A stretch of DNA of 64,000 nucleotides from Mariniflexile fucanivorans (lineage in GTDB: Bacteria > Bacteroidota > Bacteroidia > Flavobacteriales > Flavobacteriaceae). Within the stretch, counting starts at the first letter, position 1. Every line of letters starts with the position of its first letter. The position numbers and the translations under genes were made by a program. Positions 34,241 to 42,345 of the stretch are shown in pieces. A model generated the notes under the pieces. The model saw only the letters and a list, made by a program, of their open reading frames with translations. It made no database searches and had not been told where the DNA came from. Location: contig NZ_SLUP01000004.1 in assembly GCF_004341235.1 (NCBI RefSeq), positions 124,001 through 188,000 of the forward strand, given 5' to 3'.

Positions 34241-35225
34241 TACAGGCATTATTTTAACTTTAGCCTATCCAGAAACTATTGTGATGGTTTCAAAAGAGTG
34301 GTTCTCACCATTTCTTAGATTTTTAGGTGTGGGCAAAAAGAATTATTTACGTGCGGGTCATGCGGCTTTGGTACTTATTAATAAAAACACGGGCATTTTG
34401 GAATACCATGATTTTGGACGTTACATTACGCCAGAACCTAATGGGCGTGTTAGAGGATTTGATACAGATAATGAGTTGCATATTCCGTTAGTAGCAGAAA
34501 TAAAAAATGATAAAATTGTTAACTTAAATGCTATTTTACAGTTTTTGGCAACCCATCCTAAACTAACTCATGGCGACGGTAAAATGGTAGCATCTGTTTG
34601 TAATGCTATTAACTATCATAAAGCAAGAACCCATATTACTGGCATGCAAGAAAAACATTTTATTAGGTATGCAGCTTTTATAAAAGATGCTTGCAATTGT
34701 GCCCGTTTTGTTACCGATGCGTTAATTGCTTCGGTTACAGATCAAACGATTAAAAAGAACCTCGAAAATTCCAAATGGTTTACACCTAGTACTGTTGGTA
34801 ACGTATTGTTGGCAAATACTGAAGCCCATACTTTTGAGGTAAGCGAAAAGGGTGTGATTACTAAATTTGAAGGCTCCCAAAAAAGTGAAAACATACGCTG
34901 TTTTTTAGATAAACTTAAAAACCATACACCTAATTTTATGGGCACTTTACACCCTAAACCTATTGATAGTTTACACGAAAAAGCACAATGGTTATCAGGC
35001 ATTGCTGCAGGTGCATGGTTTGAGTTGCATAAAACGGAAAAGAATTTGGAATATCTTTTTAGAAGAATTTCACCTGTTGGAAATGTAGATGTACACGCTC
35101 TTTTTAAAGTGGAAACGGATACTTTTAATTATCATGAAACTTTTGAATTTGTACATTACTCCAACTGTAAATTTTTTCATGTGAAACAGGGTGATGTTGT
35201 TTTTAGATTTGTAAGGTTGGATTGA
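34233..35225 (+). CDS. Unknown protein, possible permuted NlpC/P60 (LRAT-like) fold
   Basis: A 330-residue protein with no signal peptide. RAGHAALVLINKNTGILEYH and the later DACNCARFVTDAL contain a His followed about 130 residues later by an NC motif. This order fits permuted papain-like peptidases and LRAT-type acyltransferases, in which NC-F motifs hold the nucleophile. The C-terminal 100 residues (AGAWFELHK, EFVHYSNCKFFHVKQ) look like a separate beta-rich domain. The overlap with the NRDE gene suggests that the two act together. The fold call is an inference. Confidence 0.6.
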   Translation: MVNTGIILTLAYPETIVMVSKEWFSPFLRFLGVGKKNYLRAGHAALVLINKNTGILEYHDFGRYITPEPNGRVRGFDTDNELHIPLVAEIKNDKIVNLNAILQFLATHPKLTHGDGKMVASVCNAINYHKARTHITGMQEKHFIRYAAFIKDACNCARFVTDALIASVTDQTIKKNLENSKWFTPSTVGNVLLANTEAHTFEVSEKGVITKFEGSQKSENIRCFLDKLKNHTPNFMGTLHPKPIDSLHEKAQWLSGIAAGAWFELHKTEKNLEYLFRRISPVGNVDVHALFKVETDTFNYHETFEFVHYSNCKFFHVKQGDVVFRFVRLD

Positions 35226-35283
35226 GTTTTGGATTAATCTTTATATATCCAAAGTTAATGTATACATCTTAGTTTCTAATAAT

Positions 35284-35661
35284 CTAAGTCTCTATAAATC
35301 TAACCACATACAACCCCAAAAACACTGCTAAAAACCCAAAAACAAAACTAGCAATAGTGTAAATAGCAAAACTTAAAAAATCGCCCGATTTTAAAAACAT
35401 ATGGTTTTCGTGAGCAAAAGCTGAAAAGGTTGTAAAGCCACCACAAAACCCAGTAGCCAGAAGCAAGGTTTGGTTTTGGGTTAACGAGTCATTTTTGGCA
35501 GCAAGTCCCAAAATAATACCAATAAGTAAGCTGCCTAAAATGTTTGCTAAAAAAGTGCCGTAAGGAATACCATTTTCAACATTATTTAAATATTTTCCAA
35601 TAATGTAACGTAATACGCTACCAAAACCACCTCCAAAAAAAACAAGTAAAATACTCTTCAT
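35284..35661 (-). CDS. crcB: Fluoride ion channel CrcB
   Basis: A 125-residue membrane protein with four helices that exports fluoride as a dimer. The signatures are GGGFGSVLRYIIGKYL at the N-terminus, GTFLANILGSLLIGI and the pore segment GFCGGFTTFSAFAHEN. No fluoride riboswitch was recognised upstream. Confidence 0.95.
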   Translation of the reverse strand: MKSILLVFFGGGFGSVLRYIIGKYLNNVENGIPYGTFLANILGSLLIGIILGLAAKNDSLTQNQTLLLATGFCGGFTTFSAFAHENHMFLKSGDFLSFAIYTIASFVFGFLAVFLGLYVVRFIET

Positions 35662-35721
35662 TAAATAGATACAATTTGTTTCATATTAATAAAAATCGAG
35701 ATTTAAATGTAAATGGTTCAT

Positions 35722-36756
35722 TTATTCAATGGTATCTTTAACAGCAATGTAAATTTCAGTAACTAAATCTGCAGGGTTTGGAGTGTTTGCAGGGGTGTTA
35801 ATATATGTTTCAATCATAGGGCCGTTTTCTACAACCTCAAAACCATTTTTAGGAATATATGCCATGGCAGTTTCCCAAGTTTCTTTTAAATGATTGTAAT
35901 TTCCTTTTAGTGTTGTTTTAACGGCTTTAAAGCTTTCAAAATTACCAGTAATTATAGCATCACCTTCTGCCGTAATAACTTGTTCGGTTGTGGGCACACA
36001 GCACGAAAATATAACAGCATTGTTTTCTTCGTCCCATTTTATATAATTTATAAAAGGTTTACCAGCTAAAGTAACATGGTTTTTTTGCGCATACTTTATA
36101 ACTTTTGGAAGCATTTCTTCAATTTTGCTTTCTAACTCGCTTATTTTACAAGATGCTGTATTGTATAAATAATAGCCACCGCTATGTTTTGTAATGCCAT
36201 TAACGGCAATGCTGTATTTTTTCATTTCGGCAATAACAACACTATCTAGTTTTTCTAAGCTTCGTTCATAATCTGGACCAATTTTTTTATCAATTCCTCC
36301 TGTAAAAACGTTGTAAGCTTTAAATCCAAAAGGTAAATCTTTTCCAGAAATAGTCCAAGTAACATCGGTACTACCATTGGTGTTTTGTTTAAAATTCCAA
36401 ATAATTTCAGAAGGAGGGAAATCTGCAAACTGCATATACTGTTTAATATATTCATTGGCAATGGCTTCCTGTGTTTTGATAGTGCCAATGCCATCTTTGT
36501 CTTCCCAAGAATAAGAACCGCCAATACCTTTGGTTTGCGCTGATAAGGTTATTTTTGCACTAGGGTCTGCCTCAACCCAGGCCGACCAATCTTTCCAGTT
36601 TTTAAAATCGATAACATTGCTATATATCACAGCATCGGGTGCTTTGATGGTGCGTGTTCTGCTAACTTCAAAAGAGTTTGGTTGCACAGAAATGTATATA
36701 GAGGTACCTATAATGGCGATTAAAAATAAAAATGCAATGTATTTAAAAGCTTTCAT
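35722..36756 (-). CDS. SRPBCC and GyrI-like effector-binding domain protein
   Basis: A 344-residue protein: one N-terminal membrane anchor or signal (FKYIAFLFLIAIIGTSIYIS), an SRPBCC/polyketide-cyclase-like domain (about 35-175; FKNWKDWSAWVEADPSAKIT) and a GyrI-like ligand-binding domain (about 190-340; GYYLYNTASCKISEL, MAYIPKNGFEVVENGPMIET). Both folds bind small hydrophobic ligands, but the ligand is unknown. The Met at 36756 is preferred to one 39 bases upstream because the anchor begins there. It diverges from the dipeptidyl-peptidase III gene. Confidence 0.8.
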   Translation of the reverse strand: MKAFKYIAFLFLIAIIGTSIYISVQPNSFEVSRTRTIKAPDAVIYSNVIDFKNWKDWSAWVEADPSAKITLSAQTKGIGGSYSWEDKDGIGTIKTQEAIANEYIKQYMQFADFPPSEIIWNFKQNTNGSTDVTWTISGKDLPFGFKAYNVFTGGIDKKIGPDYERSLEKLDSVVIAEMKKYSIAVNGITKHSGGYYLYNTASCKISELESKIEEMLPKVIKYAQKNHVTLAGKPFINYIKWDEENNAVIFSCCVPTTEQVITAEGDAIITGNFESFKAVKTTLKGNYNHLKETWETAMAYIPKNGFEVVENGPMIETYINTPANTPNPADLVTEIYIAVKDTIE

Positions 36757-36820
36757 GCTAATTTTTTTGAAAAGATATAAATCAAAGATAAACAAATTTA
36801 AATTCTCGTTAATAAATTAT

Positions 36821-36828
36821 TACATTTG
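36821..36828 (+). promoter_or_regulatory. -7 box upstream of the dipeptidyl-peptidase III gene
   Basis: TACATTTG fits TAnnTTTG. An oppositely directed TATCTTTG (CAAAGATA, 36783-36790) serves the divergent gene. The two promoters lie within 45 bases. Confidence 0.45.
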
Positions 36829-36935
36829 TCCTTTAAAAAATAAATATTCAATAATCAAAACGGCTCATGTTCGTGTAATCAATAATCCGCATAGGTTGAT
36901 TGCCCTTTTTTTATGATATTAATAAATACAAACAA

Positions 36936-38972
36936 ATGAAATTAAAATCCACACTAAGTTTTATCTTATTAGGGGTATTGTTATTTTCTTGCGGAAATGA
37001 TAAGACCAAAGAAAATAAGGAAGATTTAAAAGTAACTGAAACAGCATTTAATTACAACGTCGATCAATTTGCAGATATTAAAGTATTGCGTTACCAAATT
37101 CCAGGTTGGGAAAATTTAACTTTAAAAGAGCAAAAACTGGTCTATTATTTAACCCAAGCAGGTTTGTCTGGGCGCGATATTATTTGGGACCAAAACTATA
37201 AACATAATCTTAAAATTAGAAAGGCTTTAGAAAACGTTTATACCAATTATAAAGGCGACAAAACATCTGAAGAATGGAGTGCTTTTGAGGTATATTTAAA
37301 ACGTGTTTGGTTTAGTAATGGTATACATCATCATTATTCAAACGATAAAATAAAACCAGAATTCACATCAGATTATTTAAAACAATTACTAGCTGAAACC
37401 AACACGGTTTTAGAAGGTGAAGCATTTGATGTTATTTTTAACGATGTAGATTCTAAAAAAGTAAATCAAGCTAAAGGTGTAGATAATGTGGCCCAATCGG
37501 CTGTTAATTTTTATGGAGCAGGGGTTACCAATAAGGATGTTGAAACCTTTTATGCGTCTAAAAAATCCCCAGATCCAAGTAAACCGTTATCGTTTGGTTT
37601 AAACTCGCAATTGGTAAAAGAAAACGGGATCCTTAAAGAGCGCGTTTACAAATCTGGAGGTTTATATGGATCGGCTATTGATGAAATAATTAAATGGTTG
37701 GAATTAGCAAAAGGTGTTGCCGAAAACGAGGCACAAGCTAATGCTTTAGGTTTGTTGATTTCATATTATAAAACAGGCGATTTGCAAACTTGGGACGATT
37801 ACAATGTAGCATGGACAGCAGCTACTGAAGGTAATATAGATTATATAAATAGTTTTATTGAAGTGTACAGCGACCCGTTGGGGTATAGAGGCTCCTATGA
37901 AAATATTGTGCAAATAAAGGATTTCGATATGTCTAAAAAAATGGAGGTACTTTCCCAAAATGCACAGTGGTTTGAAGACAATTCAACTTTAATGGAAGCG
38001 CATAAAAAGAAAAATGTGGTAGGTGTTTCATATAAAACGGTTAACGTTGCAGGTGAAGCGGGCGATGCATCACCAAGTACACCCATAGGTGTTAATTTGC
38101 CAAATGCCAACTGGATTCGTGCAGCTGTAGGAAGCAAATCGGTATCATTAGGAAATATTGTAGATGCGAGTAACAATGCAGGTAATTCAGATAGATTGAA
38201 GGAGTTTGTAAACGATGAAGAGGAATTAGAATTGGAAGACAACTATAGTAAACAAGCCGATAAATTACATACTGCTTTACACGAAGTAATAGGGCATGCA
38301 TCGGGCCAATTAAATCCAGGCATTGGTGAAACCAAGGAAACTTTAAAAAATTATGCTTCAACTTTAGAAGAAGGGCGTGCAGATTTGGTGGCTCTCTATT
38401 ATTTATACGATAGTAAAATTCAAGAATTAGGCTTGACAGATAATTGGGAGAAAACCGGTAAAGCAGCCTATAACGATTATATTAGAAACGGACTTTTAAC
38501 TCAATTAATCCGTTTAAATTTAGGTGATGATGTTGAAGAAGCCCACATGAGAAACAGACAATGGATTTCGGCTTGGGTTTTTGAAAAAGGGAAGGCAGAT
38601 AACGTTATTGAAAAGATTTCCCGAAACGGAAAAACCTATTACAATATAAACGATTATGCAAAACTTCGTAAACTATTTGGTGAGTTGTTACGTGAAACTC
38701 AACGTATCAAATCTGAAGGTGATTATAAAGCTGCTGAAGCTTTAGTAGAAAACTATGGTGTAAAAGTAGATCAAAAAATTCATGCCGAAATTTTAGAACG
38801 CAACAAACAATTTAATTCGGCTCCATATACTGGTTATGTAAATCCTATATTGGTTGCAAAAACAAATGAAGCAGGCGAAATAGTTGAAGTTACTGTAGAA
38901 AAACCTGAAACATTCGTAGAACAAATGTTAGATTACAGTAAAAAATACAACTTTTTACCAGAAGTAAACTAA
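36936..38972 (+). CDS. Dipeptidyl-peptidase III (M49 family) lipoprotein
   Basis: A zinc exopeptidase of 678 residues that removes dipeptides from peptide N-termini. The hallmark M49 motif HEVIGH (HExxxH type, residues 449-454) is followed by the second zinc-site motif EEGRADLVALYYL. The lipoprotein signal (LLFSCGN, Cys18 or so) suggests placement in the envelope, unlike the cytosolic eukaryotic enzymes. The ATG at 36936 starts the signal peptide and is preferred to the upstream ATG at 36900. A terminator hairpin follows. Confidence 0.93.
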   Translation: MKLKSTLSFILLGVLLFSCGNDKTKENKEDLKVTETAFNYNVDQFADIKVLRYQIPGWENLTLKEQKLVYYLTQAGLSGRDIIWDQNYKHNLKIRKALENVYTNYKGDKTSEEWSAFEVYLKRVWFSNGIHHHYSNDKIKPEFTSDYLKQLLAETNTVLEGEAFDVIFNDVDSKKVNQAKGVDNVAQSAVNFYGAGVTNKDVETFYASKKSPDPSKPLSFGLNSQLVKENGILKERVYKSGGLYGSAIDEIIKWLELAKGVAENEAQANALGLLISYYKTGDLQTWDDYNVAWTAATEGNIDYINSFIEVYSDPLGYRGSYENIVQIKDFDMSKKMEVLSQNAQWFEDNSTLMEAHKKKNVVGVSYKTVNVAGEAGDASPSTPIGVNLPNANWIRAAVGSKSVSLGNIVDASNNAGNSDRLKEFVNDEEELELEDNYSKQADKLHTALHEVIGHASGQLNPGIGETKETLKNYASTLEEGRADLVALYYLYDSKIQELGLTDNWEKTGKAAYNDYIRNGLLTQLIRLNLGDDVEEAHMRNRQWISAWVFEKGKADNVIEKISRNGKTYYNINDYAKLRKLFGELLRETQRIKSEGDYKAAEALVENYGVKVDQKIHAEILERNKQFNSAPYTGYVNPILVAKTNEAGEIVEVTVEKPETFVEQMLDYSKKYNFLPEVN

Positions 38973-39004
38973 AATTAATTTAAGAATAGCTAATAAATTA
39001 CAAA

Positions 39005-39035
39005 CAGAATCTTAATTAAGGTTCTGTTTTTTTAT
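39005..39035 (+). terminator. Terminator after the dipeptidyl-peptidase III gene
   Basis: Near-perfect stem ACAGAATCTTAA/TTAAGGTTCTGT with a run of seven T directly after it. Confidence 0.85.
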
Positions 39036-39102
39036 TGACACTAAACACCAAAAGAATAAGGTTTACAACTATAAGAGCACTAATAATAAGTATAATATTC
39101 AT
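39016..39102 (-). CDS. Possible single-helix microprotein
   Basis: A 28-residue frame that is almost one membrane helix (NIILIISALIVVNLILLVFS), ending VNKKTEP. The hydrophobic core with a basic end is typical of real microproteins. Against it, the end overlaps the terminator of the opposite gene, and short AT-rich frames can look like this by chance. Confidence 0.3.
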   Translation of the reverse strand: MNIILIISALIVVNLILLVFSVNKKTEP

Positions 39103-39215
39103 GATTTTAGTTATGTTAATTATTCATAAGATGCACGGTTTTAAAAAAGGTTGCGTCAAATTATTAAGATAATTTTAACAATGGCTAAAATATATTTTAT
39201 CAGTCTGAGGAATGA

Positions 39216-39401
39216 TTACTTAAATATAAATTTAATAGCAGTTATCAATCCTATAAAACCAATAAAGGCAATTAAAATCCATATGCTTCCAGAATAAAAG
39301 CGTTTGTGCAGTTTTAAATCTTTTCGGTATGTGTAGCCAATAATGATGGCGAAAACAATAAAAAATAAAACTCCAAAAATGATTTGACCTTTACTAAACA
39401 T
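39216..39401 (-). CDS. Small two-helix membrane protein
   Basis: A 61-residue protein from the ATG at 39401, with two helices (IIFGVLFFIVFAIIIGYTYR and SIWILIAFIGFIGLITAIKF) joined by a basic loop DLKLHKRFY. An ATG 18 bases upstream is possible. I recognise this type from other flavobacterial genomes but know no function. Confidence 0.6.
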   Translation of the reverse strand: MFSKGQIIFGVLFFIVFAIIIGYTYRKDLKLHKRFYSGSIWILIAFIGFIGLITAIKFIFK

Positions 39402-39474
39402 ATAATTATTTTTATGCAAAAATAATTAATAATGATGAGATTCCGTCCTTATAGGAATTACAATATAAGTATTT

Positions 39475-39861
39475 ATGAAAAATAAAATAGAAGCCGTAAA
39501 AGCTTTTCATACCGCATTTAAATTGGGGCATAGCGAAACACTTAAAGCAGATTTAGGCGCTGCTAAAAACAAACTGCGCTTTAATTTAATGAAAGAAGAA
39601 AACGAAGAATATTTAGAAGCAGCTAATAATAATGATTTAGTTGAAGTTGCCGATGCCTTGGGTGATATGCTTTACATTTTATGCGGCACTATTATAGAGC
39701 ACGGTATGCAGTATAAAATTGAAGAAGTGTTTAATGAAATACAACGCAGTAACATGAGTAAATTGGATGAAAACGGCCAACCTATTTACAGAGAAGATGG
39801 AAAGGTATTAAAAGGTCCAAATTATTTTAAACCCAATATTCAATCTATTTTAGATAAATAA
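39475..39861 (+). CDS. MazG/PRA-PH-like nucleoside triphosphate pyrophosphohydrolase
   Basis: A 128-residue all-helical protein. The metal-binding pattern EENEEYLEA then VEVADALGDMLYILCG fits the ExxE plus ExxD motifs of this superfamily. Such enzymes split nucleoside triphosphates or phosphoribosyl-ATP to monophosphate and pyrophosphate. The C-terminal KLDENGQPIYREDGKVLKGP is typical of the HAD-linked single-domain group. The substrate is uncertain. It converges on ilvE. Confidence 0.82.
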   Translation: MKNKIEAVKAFHTAFKLGHSETLKADLGAAKNKLRFNLMKEENEEYLEAANNNDLVEVADALGDMLYILCGTIIEHGMQYKIEEVFNEIQRSNMSKLDENGQPIYREDGKVLKGPNYFKPNIQSILDK

Positions 39862-39867
39862 TGAGTT

Positions 39868-39908
39868 TGTCATTCTGAATTCGTTTCAGAATCTTATACA
39901 CAATGACA
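39868..39908. repeat. Short palindromic repeat with TGTCA/TGACA ends
   Basis: Begins TGTCATTCTGAATTCG, ends ACAATGACA. An inner hairpin ATTCTGAA/TTCAGAAT lies near the left end. The terminal TGTCA/TGACA pair is shared with the cores at 18553-18625 and 42090-42149. It sits between the MazG-like gene and a terminator. Confidence 0.65.
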
Positions 39909-39909
39909 A

Positions 39910-39942
39910 AAAAAAAGAGAAACAATACGTTTCTCTTTTTTT
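39910..39942. terminator. Bidirectional terminator between the MazG-like gene and ilvE
   Basis: Perfect 12-base stem AAAAAGAGAAAC (39912-39923) and GTTTCTCTTTTT (39929-39940) with a 5-base loop and runs of A and T on both sides. Confidence 0.88.
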
Positions 39943-39957
39943 TTAATATTTAAAAGT

Positions 39958-41025
39958 CTACTCAACTTTAAATCGCCATCCAAAAGGATCTTCAGATTTG
40001 TTCGTTTGAATATCGGTTATAATTTTCTTTAATTTTGAACCGTAAGAATCGGCTATTTCAGGTAAATCGTAATCAGCATCTTTATATCCAAATCCAGAAA
40101 TTGGCGAAATAACAGCTGCTGTACCAGCGCCAAACATTTCTTTTAAACTACCATTTTTAGCAGCTTCAACAACTTCTTTTACAGATATTTTTCTAACTTC
40201 AACAGGAATGCCTTCTGCTTTTGCTAACTCAATAATACTTTTACGGGTAATACCATCTAAAATTCTATCACTGGTAGGTCCCGTTACTAATGTGTTATTA
40301 ATACGCACAAAAATATTCATGGCACCAGCTTCTTCAATGTATTCGTGGTTGGTATCATCTGTCCAAATAACTTGTTGATATCCTTTTTCAACAGCTAATT
40401 GAGTAGGATAAAATTGACCAGCATAGTTACCACCAGCTTTTGCAAAACCAACACCGCCGTTAGCAGAACGCGAATAGGTTTCTTCAATTAAAACCTTAAC
40501 TTTTCCAGAGAAATAAGCACCCGATGGGGCTGTACAAATAATAAATTTATATTCATCGGCAGGAGATGCATGAAATCCTTTTCCAGATGCAAATACAAAC
40601 GGCCGAATGTATAAAGAACTACCTTCTTTAGTAGGAATCCAGTTTTTATCAACTTCCAATAAAGCTTTTAAACCTTCCATAAAATAGCTTTCTGGCAATT
40701 CAGGAATTGCTAAACGTTTGGATGAAATGTTCAAGCGTTTGAAATTTTCTAACGGACGAAATAACCAGACATCTTCATTAGCATCTTTATATGCTTTCAT
40801 ACCTTCAAAAACAGATTGACCATAGTGAAAAATTTTCGCCGATGGGTCTAAAGTAATTCCTTGGTAAGGCACAATTTTAGGTGCTTGCCATGATCCGTTT
40901 TTAAAATCGCACTCAAGCATATGGTCAGAAAATACCTTGCCAAATGTTAGGTTGTCAAAATCTACCTCATTTATTTTGGTAGTTTTCGCTTTTATAATCT
41001 CTATGTCATTGATTATTGCGCTCAT
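39958..41025 (-). CDS. ilvE: Branched-chain amino acid aminotransferase
   Basis: IlvE performs the last step of leucine, isoleucine and valine synthesis and the first step of their breakdown. The 355 residues belong to the longer BCAT type. Landmarks are FHYGQSVFEGMKAYKD, RPFVFASG, the PLP lysine region VGFAKAGGNYAGQFYPTQLA, EEAGAMNIFV and GTAAVISPISGFGY. It stands alone on the minus strand. Confidence 0.96.
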   Translation of the reverse strand: MSAIINDIEIIKAKTTKINEVDFDNLTFGKVFSDHMLECDFKNGSWQAPKIVPYQGITLDPSAKIFHYGQSVFEGMKAYKDANEDVWLFRPLENFKRLNISSKRLAIPELPESYFMEGLKALLEVDKNWIPTKEGSSLYIRPFVFASGKGFHASPADEYKFIICTAPSGAYFSGKVKVLIEETYSRSANGGVGFAKAGGNYAGQFYPTQLAVEKGYQQVIWTDDTNHEYIEEAGAMNIFVRINNTLVTGPTSDRILDGITRKSIIELAKAEGIPVEVRKISVKEVVEAAKNGSLKEMFGAGTAAVISPISGFGYKDADYDLPEIADSYGSKLKKIITDIQTNKSEDPFGWRFKVE

Positions 41026-41119
41026 AAATCTCGTTATTTTATGTTACAAATTTAAGTAAAAACGTTTTTAAAAAAGCGGTATATTTACAACAAATCGTTT
41101 AAAAATTTAAAATTAAGCA

Positions 41120-41268
41120 ATGAAGAATGTGTTATTTACATGCATTTGCTTATTCTTGTTAATTTCTTGCAAATAAAAGATAGAGTAAAAAACAACGAAA
41201 TTGAAAGTATTATAAGCCCAAAACTAACCTATTCTTTGGAGGCTGATGGGGTTTTGTTAAAACAATAA
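41120..41268 (+). pseudogene. Remnant of a small lipoprotein, frameshifted after the lipobox
   Basis: The ATG at 41120 opens a lipoprotein signal, MKNVLFTCICLFLLISCK, that meets a TAA at once. With one extra A in the following A-rich stretch the frame would continue (IKDRVKNNEIESIISPKLTY and on to a stop at 41266-41268), giving about 49 residues. The continuation is already open from an internal ATG at 41140. It directly precedes mnmD. It is either a broken gene or two chance frames. Confidence 0.4.
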
Positions 41269-41270
41269 AT

Positions 41271-41987
41271 TTGGAGAGAGAAGTAGTTATAACAGGTGAT
41301 GGTTCATCAACCATACACTTACCAGAATGGGATGAACAATACCATTCTAAACACGGTGCCATACAGGAGGCTTATCATGTATTTGTAAAACATGGGCTAC
41401 ATCATTTTTGCGAAAAAACCAATTCGTGTTCTAATGTTACCCCGAGCACAGGCAAAGTAAAAGAAGTTAAAGAGCAAATAGCAATTCTTGAAATTGGTTT
41501 CGGAACAGGTTTAAATGCTTTTATAACCTTGTTAGAATCTGAAAAATTAGGAATAGAAATTAATTATACAGGTGTTGAAGGATATCCTGTTGTTAGTAAT
41601 GAAATTCTGCAACTTAATTACCCTAAACAATTAAAAGCAGAGGAGAAAGAATCACTTTTTAAAAGGATGCATGATTTTTCTTGGGATGAAAAACATTCGG
41701 TTTTAAACACTTTTTCTTTAACCAAACAAAAGAAGTTCTTTTCTGAAATCACAGATAAAAATTTATACAACCTTATTTATTTTGATGCTTTTGGTGCGCG
41801 TGTTCAACCTGAATTATGGACTGAAACTATCTTCCTGAAAATGTACGATGCCCTAAAACAAAATGGTGTTTTAGTAACTTACGCAGCAAAAGGTAGTGTG
41901 CGTCGCGCCATGCAAACAGTGGGTTTTATGGTTGAAAAACTCCCTGGGCCACCTGGTAAACGTGAAATGCTGAGGGCTACGAAATAG
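41271..41987 (+). CDS. mnmD: tRNA 5-methylaminomethyl-2-thiouridine methyltransferase
   Basis: MnmD performs the last methylation in making mnm5s2U34 at the tRNA wobble position; it equals the methylase half of MnmC. The 238 residues show LPEWDEQYHSKHGAIQEAYH, the SAM motif EIGFGTGLNAFI and LIYFDAFGARVQPELWT. The start is TTG at 41271, which gives the family's usual N-terminus. No ATG lies nearby. The oxidase half (MnmC2) is absent, so this is the stand-alone form. Confidence 0.93.
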   Translation: MEREVVITGDGSSTIHLPEWDEQYHSKHGAIQEAYHVFVKHGLHHFCEKTNSCSNVTPSTGKVKEVKEQIAILEIGFGTGLNAFITLLESEKLGIEINYTGVEGYPVVSNEILQLNYPKQLKAEEKESLFKRMHDFSWDEKHSVLNTFSLTKQKKFFSEITDKNLYNLIYFDAFGARVQPELWTETIFLKMYDALKQNGVLVTYAAKGSVRRAMQTVGFMVEKLPGPPGKREMLRATK

Positions 41988-41989
41988 TT

Positions 41990-42028
41990 GCAGTTTACAG
42001 TCTCAGTTTTCAGTTACAGTAAACAGTT
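41990..42028. repeat. CAGTTTTCAG-type low-complexity repeat
   Basis: Units CAGTTTACAG, TCTCAGTTTTCAG and CAGTAAACAG follow directly after the mnmD stop. The same units form the inverted repeat at 11484-11660. Confidence 0.5.
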
Positions 42029-42050
42029 TTAGTTTATAAATGATTGGTTA

Positions 42051-42216
42051 AATCCTTTGGGTATAATTAAAAGTCAATTTTGTACTAATTGTCACATTGA
42101 GCTTGTCGAAATGTTTTTTTATAAAGTCTTCGACAAGCTCAGACTGACATTTGGGTTCTAATTGGCTTATGAATTTCAAATAAAAACTGATTTTGATTGA
42201 TTACACCCAAAGGGTT
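42051..42216. repeat. Composite palindromic element C (CCTTTGGGT shell plus GAGCTTGTCGAA core)
   Basis: Outer arms AATCCTTTGGGTATAATTAA (42051-42070) and TTGATTACACCCAAAGGGTT (42197-42216) pair at 17 of 20 positions. The core, TGTCACATTGAGCTTGTCGA (from 42090) against TCGACAAGCTCAGACTGACA (to 42149), is a second copy of the core of element A. It fills most of the 358-base gap between mnmD and the epimerase gene; the rest shows no gene. Confidence 0.75.
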
Positions 42217-42345
42217 GGGTGAGTTTTTGCTTAGCAACTTTGCTTCTTTGTCTCTTTGTGACTTTTTACATTAATTCTGTTAAACCTAATATAAAACCAT
42301 GGTTTTTAACCATATCGTTTTGTAACTTTAAATAAAAAAATTAGC

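Larger units (their letters stand above)
38973..39400. other. Gap between dipeptidyl-peptidase III and MazG-like genes
   Basis: It holds a terminator at 39005-39035, a possible 28-residue membrane microprotein on the minus strand (39016-39102) and the small membrane protein gene (39216-39401). The remaining bases are AT-rich without other structure that I can support. Confidence 0.5.

Noticed and set aside
35662-35721. Fluoride riboswitch before crcB
   Set aside because: The 60-base upstream region is AT-rich and shows none of the conserved core or pseudoknot pairing that I would expect.
36530-36916. Open frame on the + strand opposite the SRPBCC gene
   Set aside because: It overlaps a well-supported gene on the other strand and has no recognisable domain.
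41988-42345. Insertion sequence remnant after mnmD
   Set aside because: There is inverted-repeat structure but no transposase fragment in any frame, so it is described as a palindromic element only.
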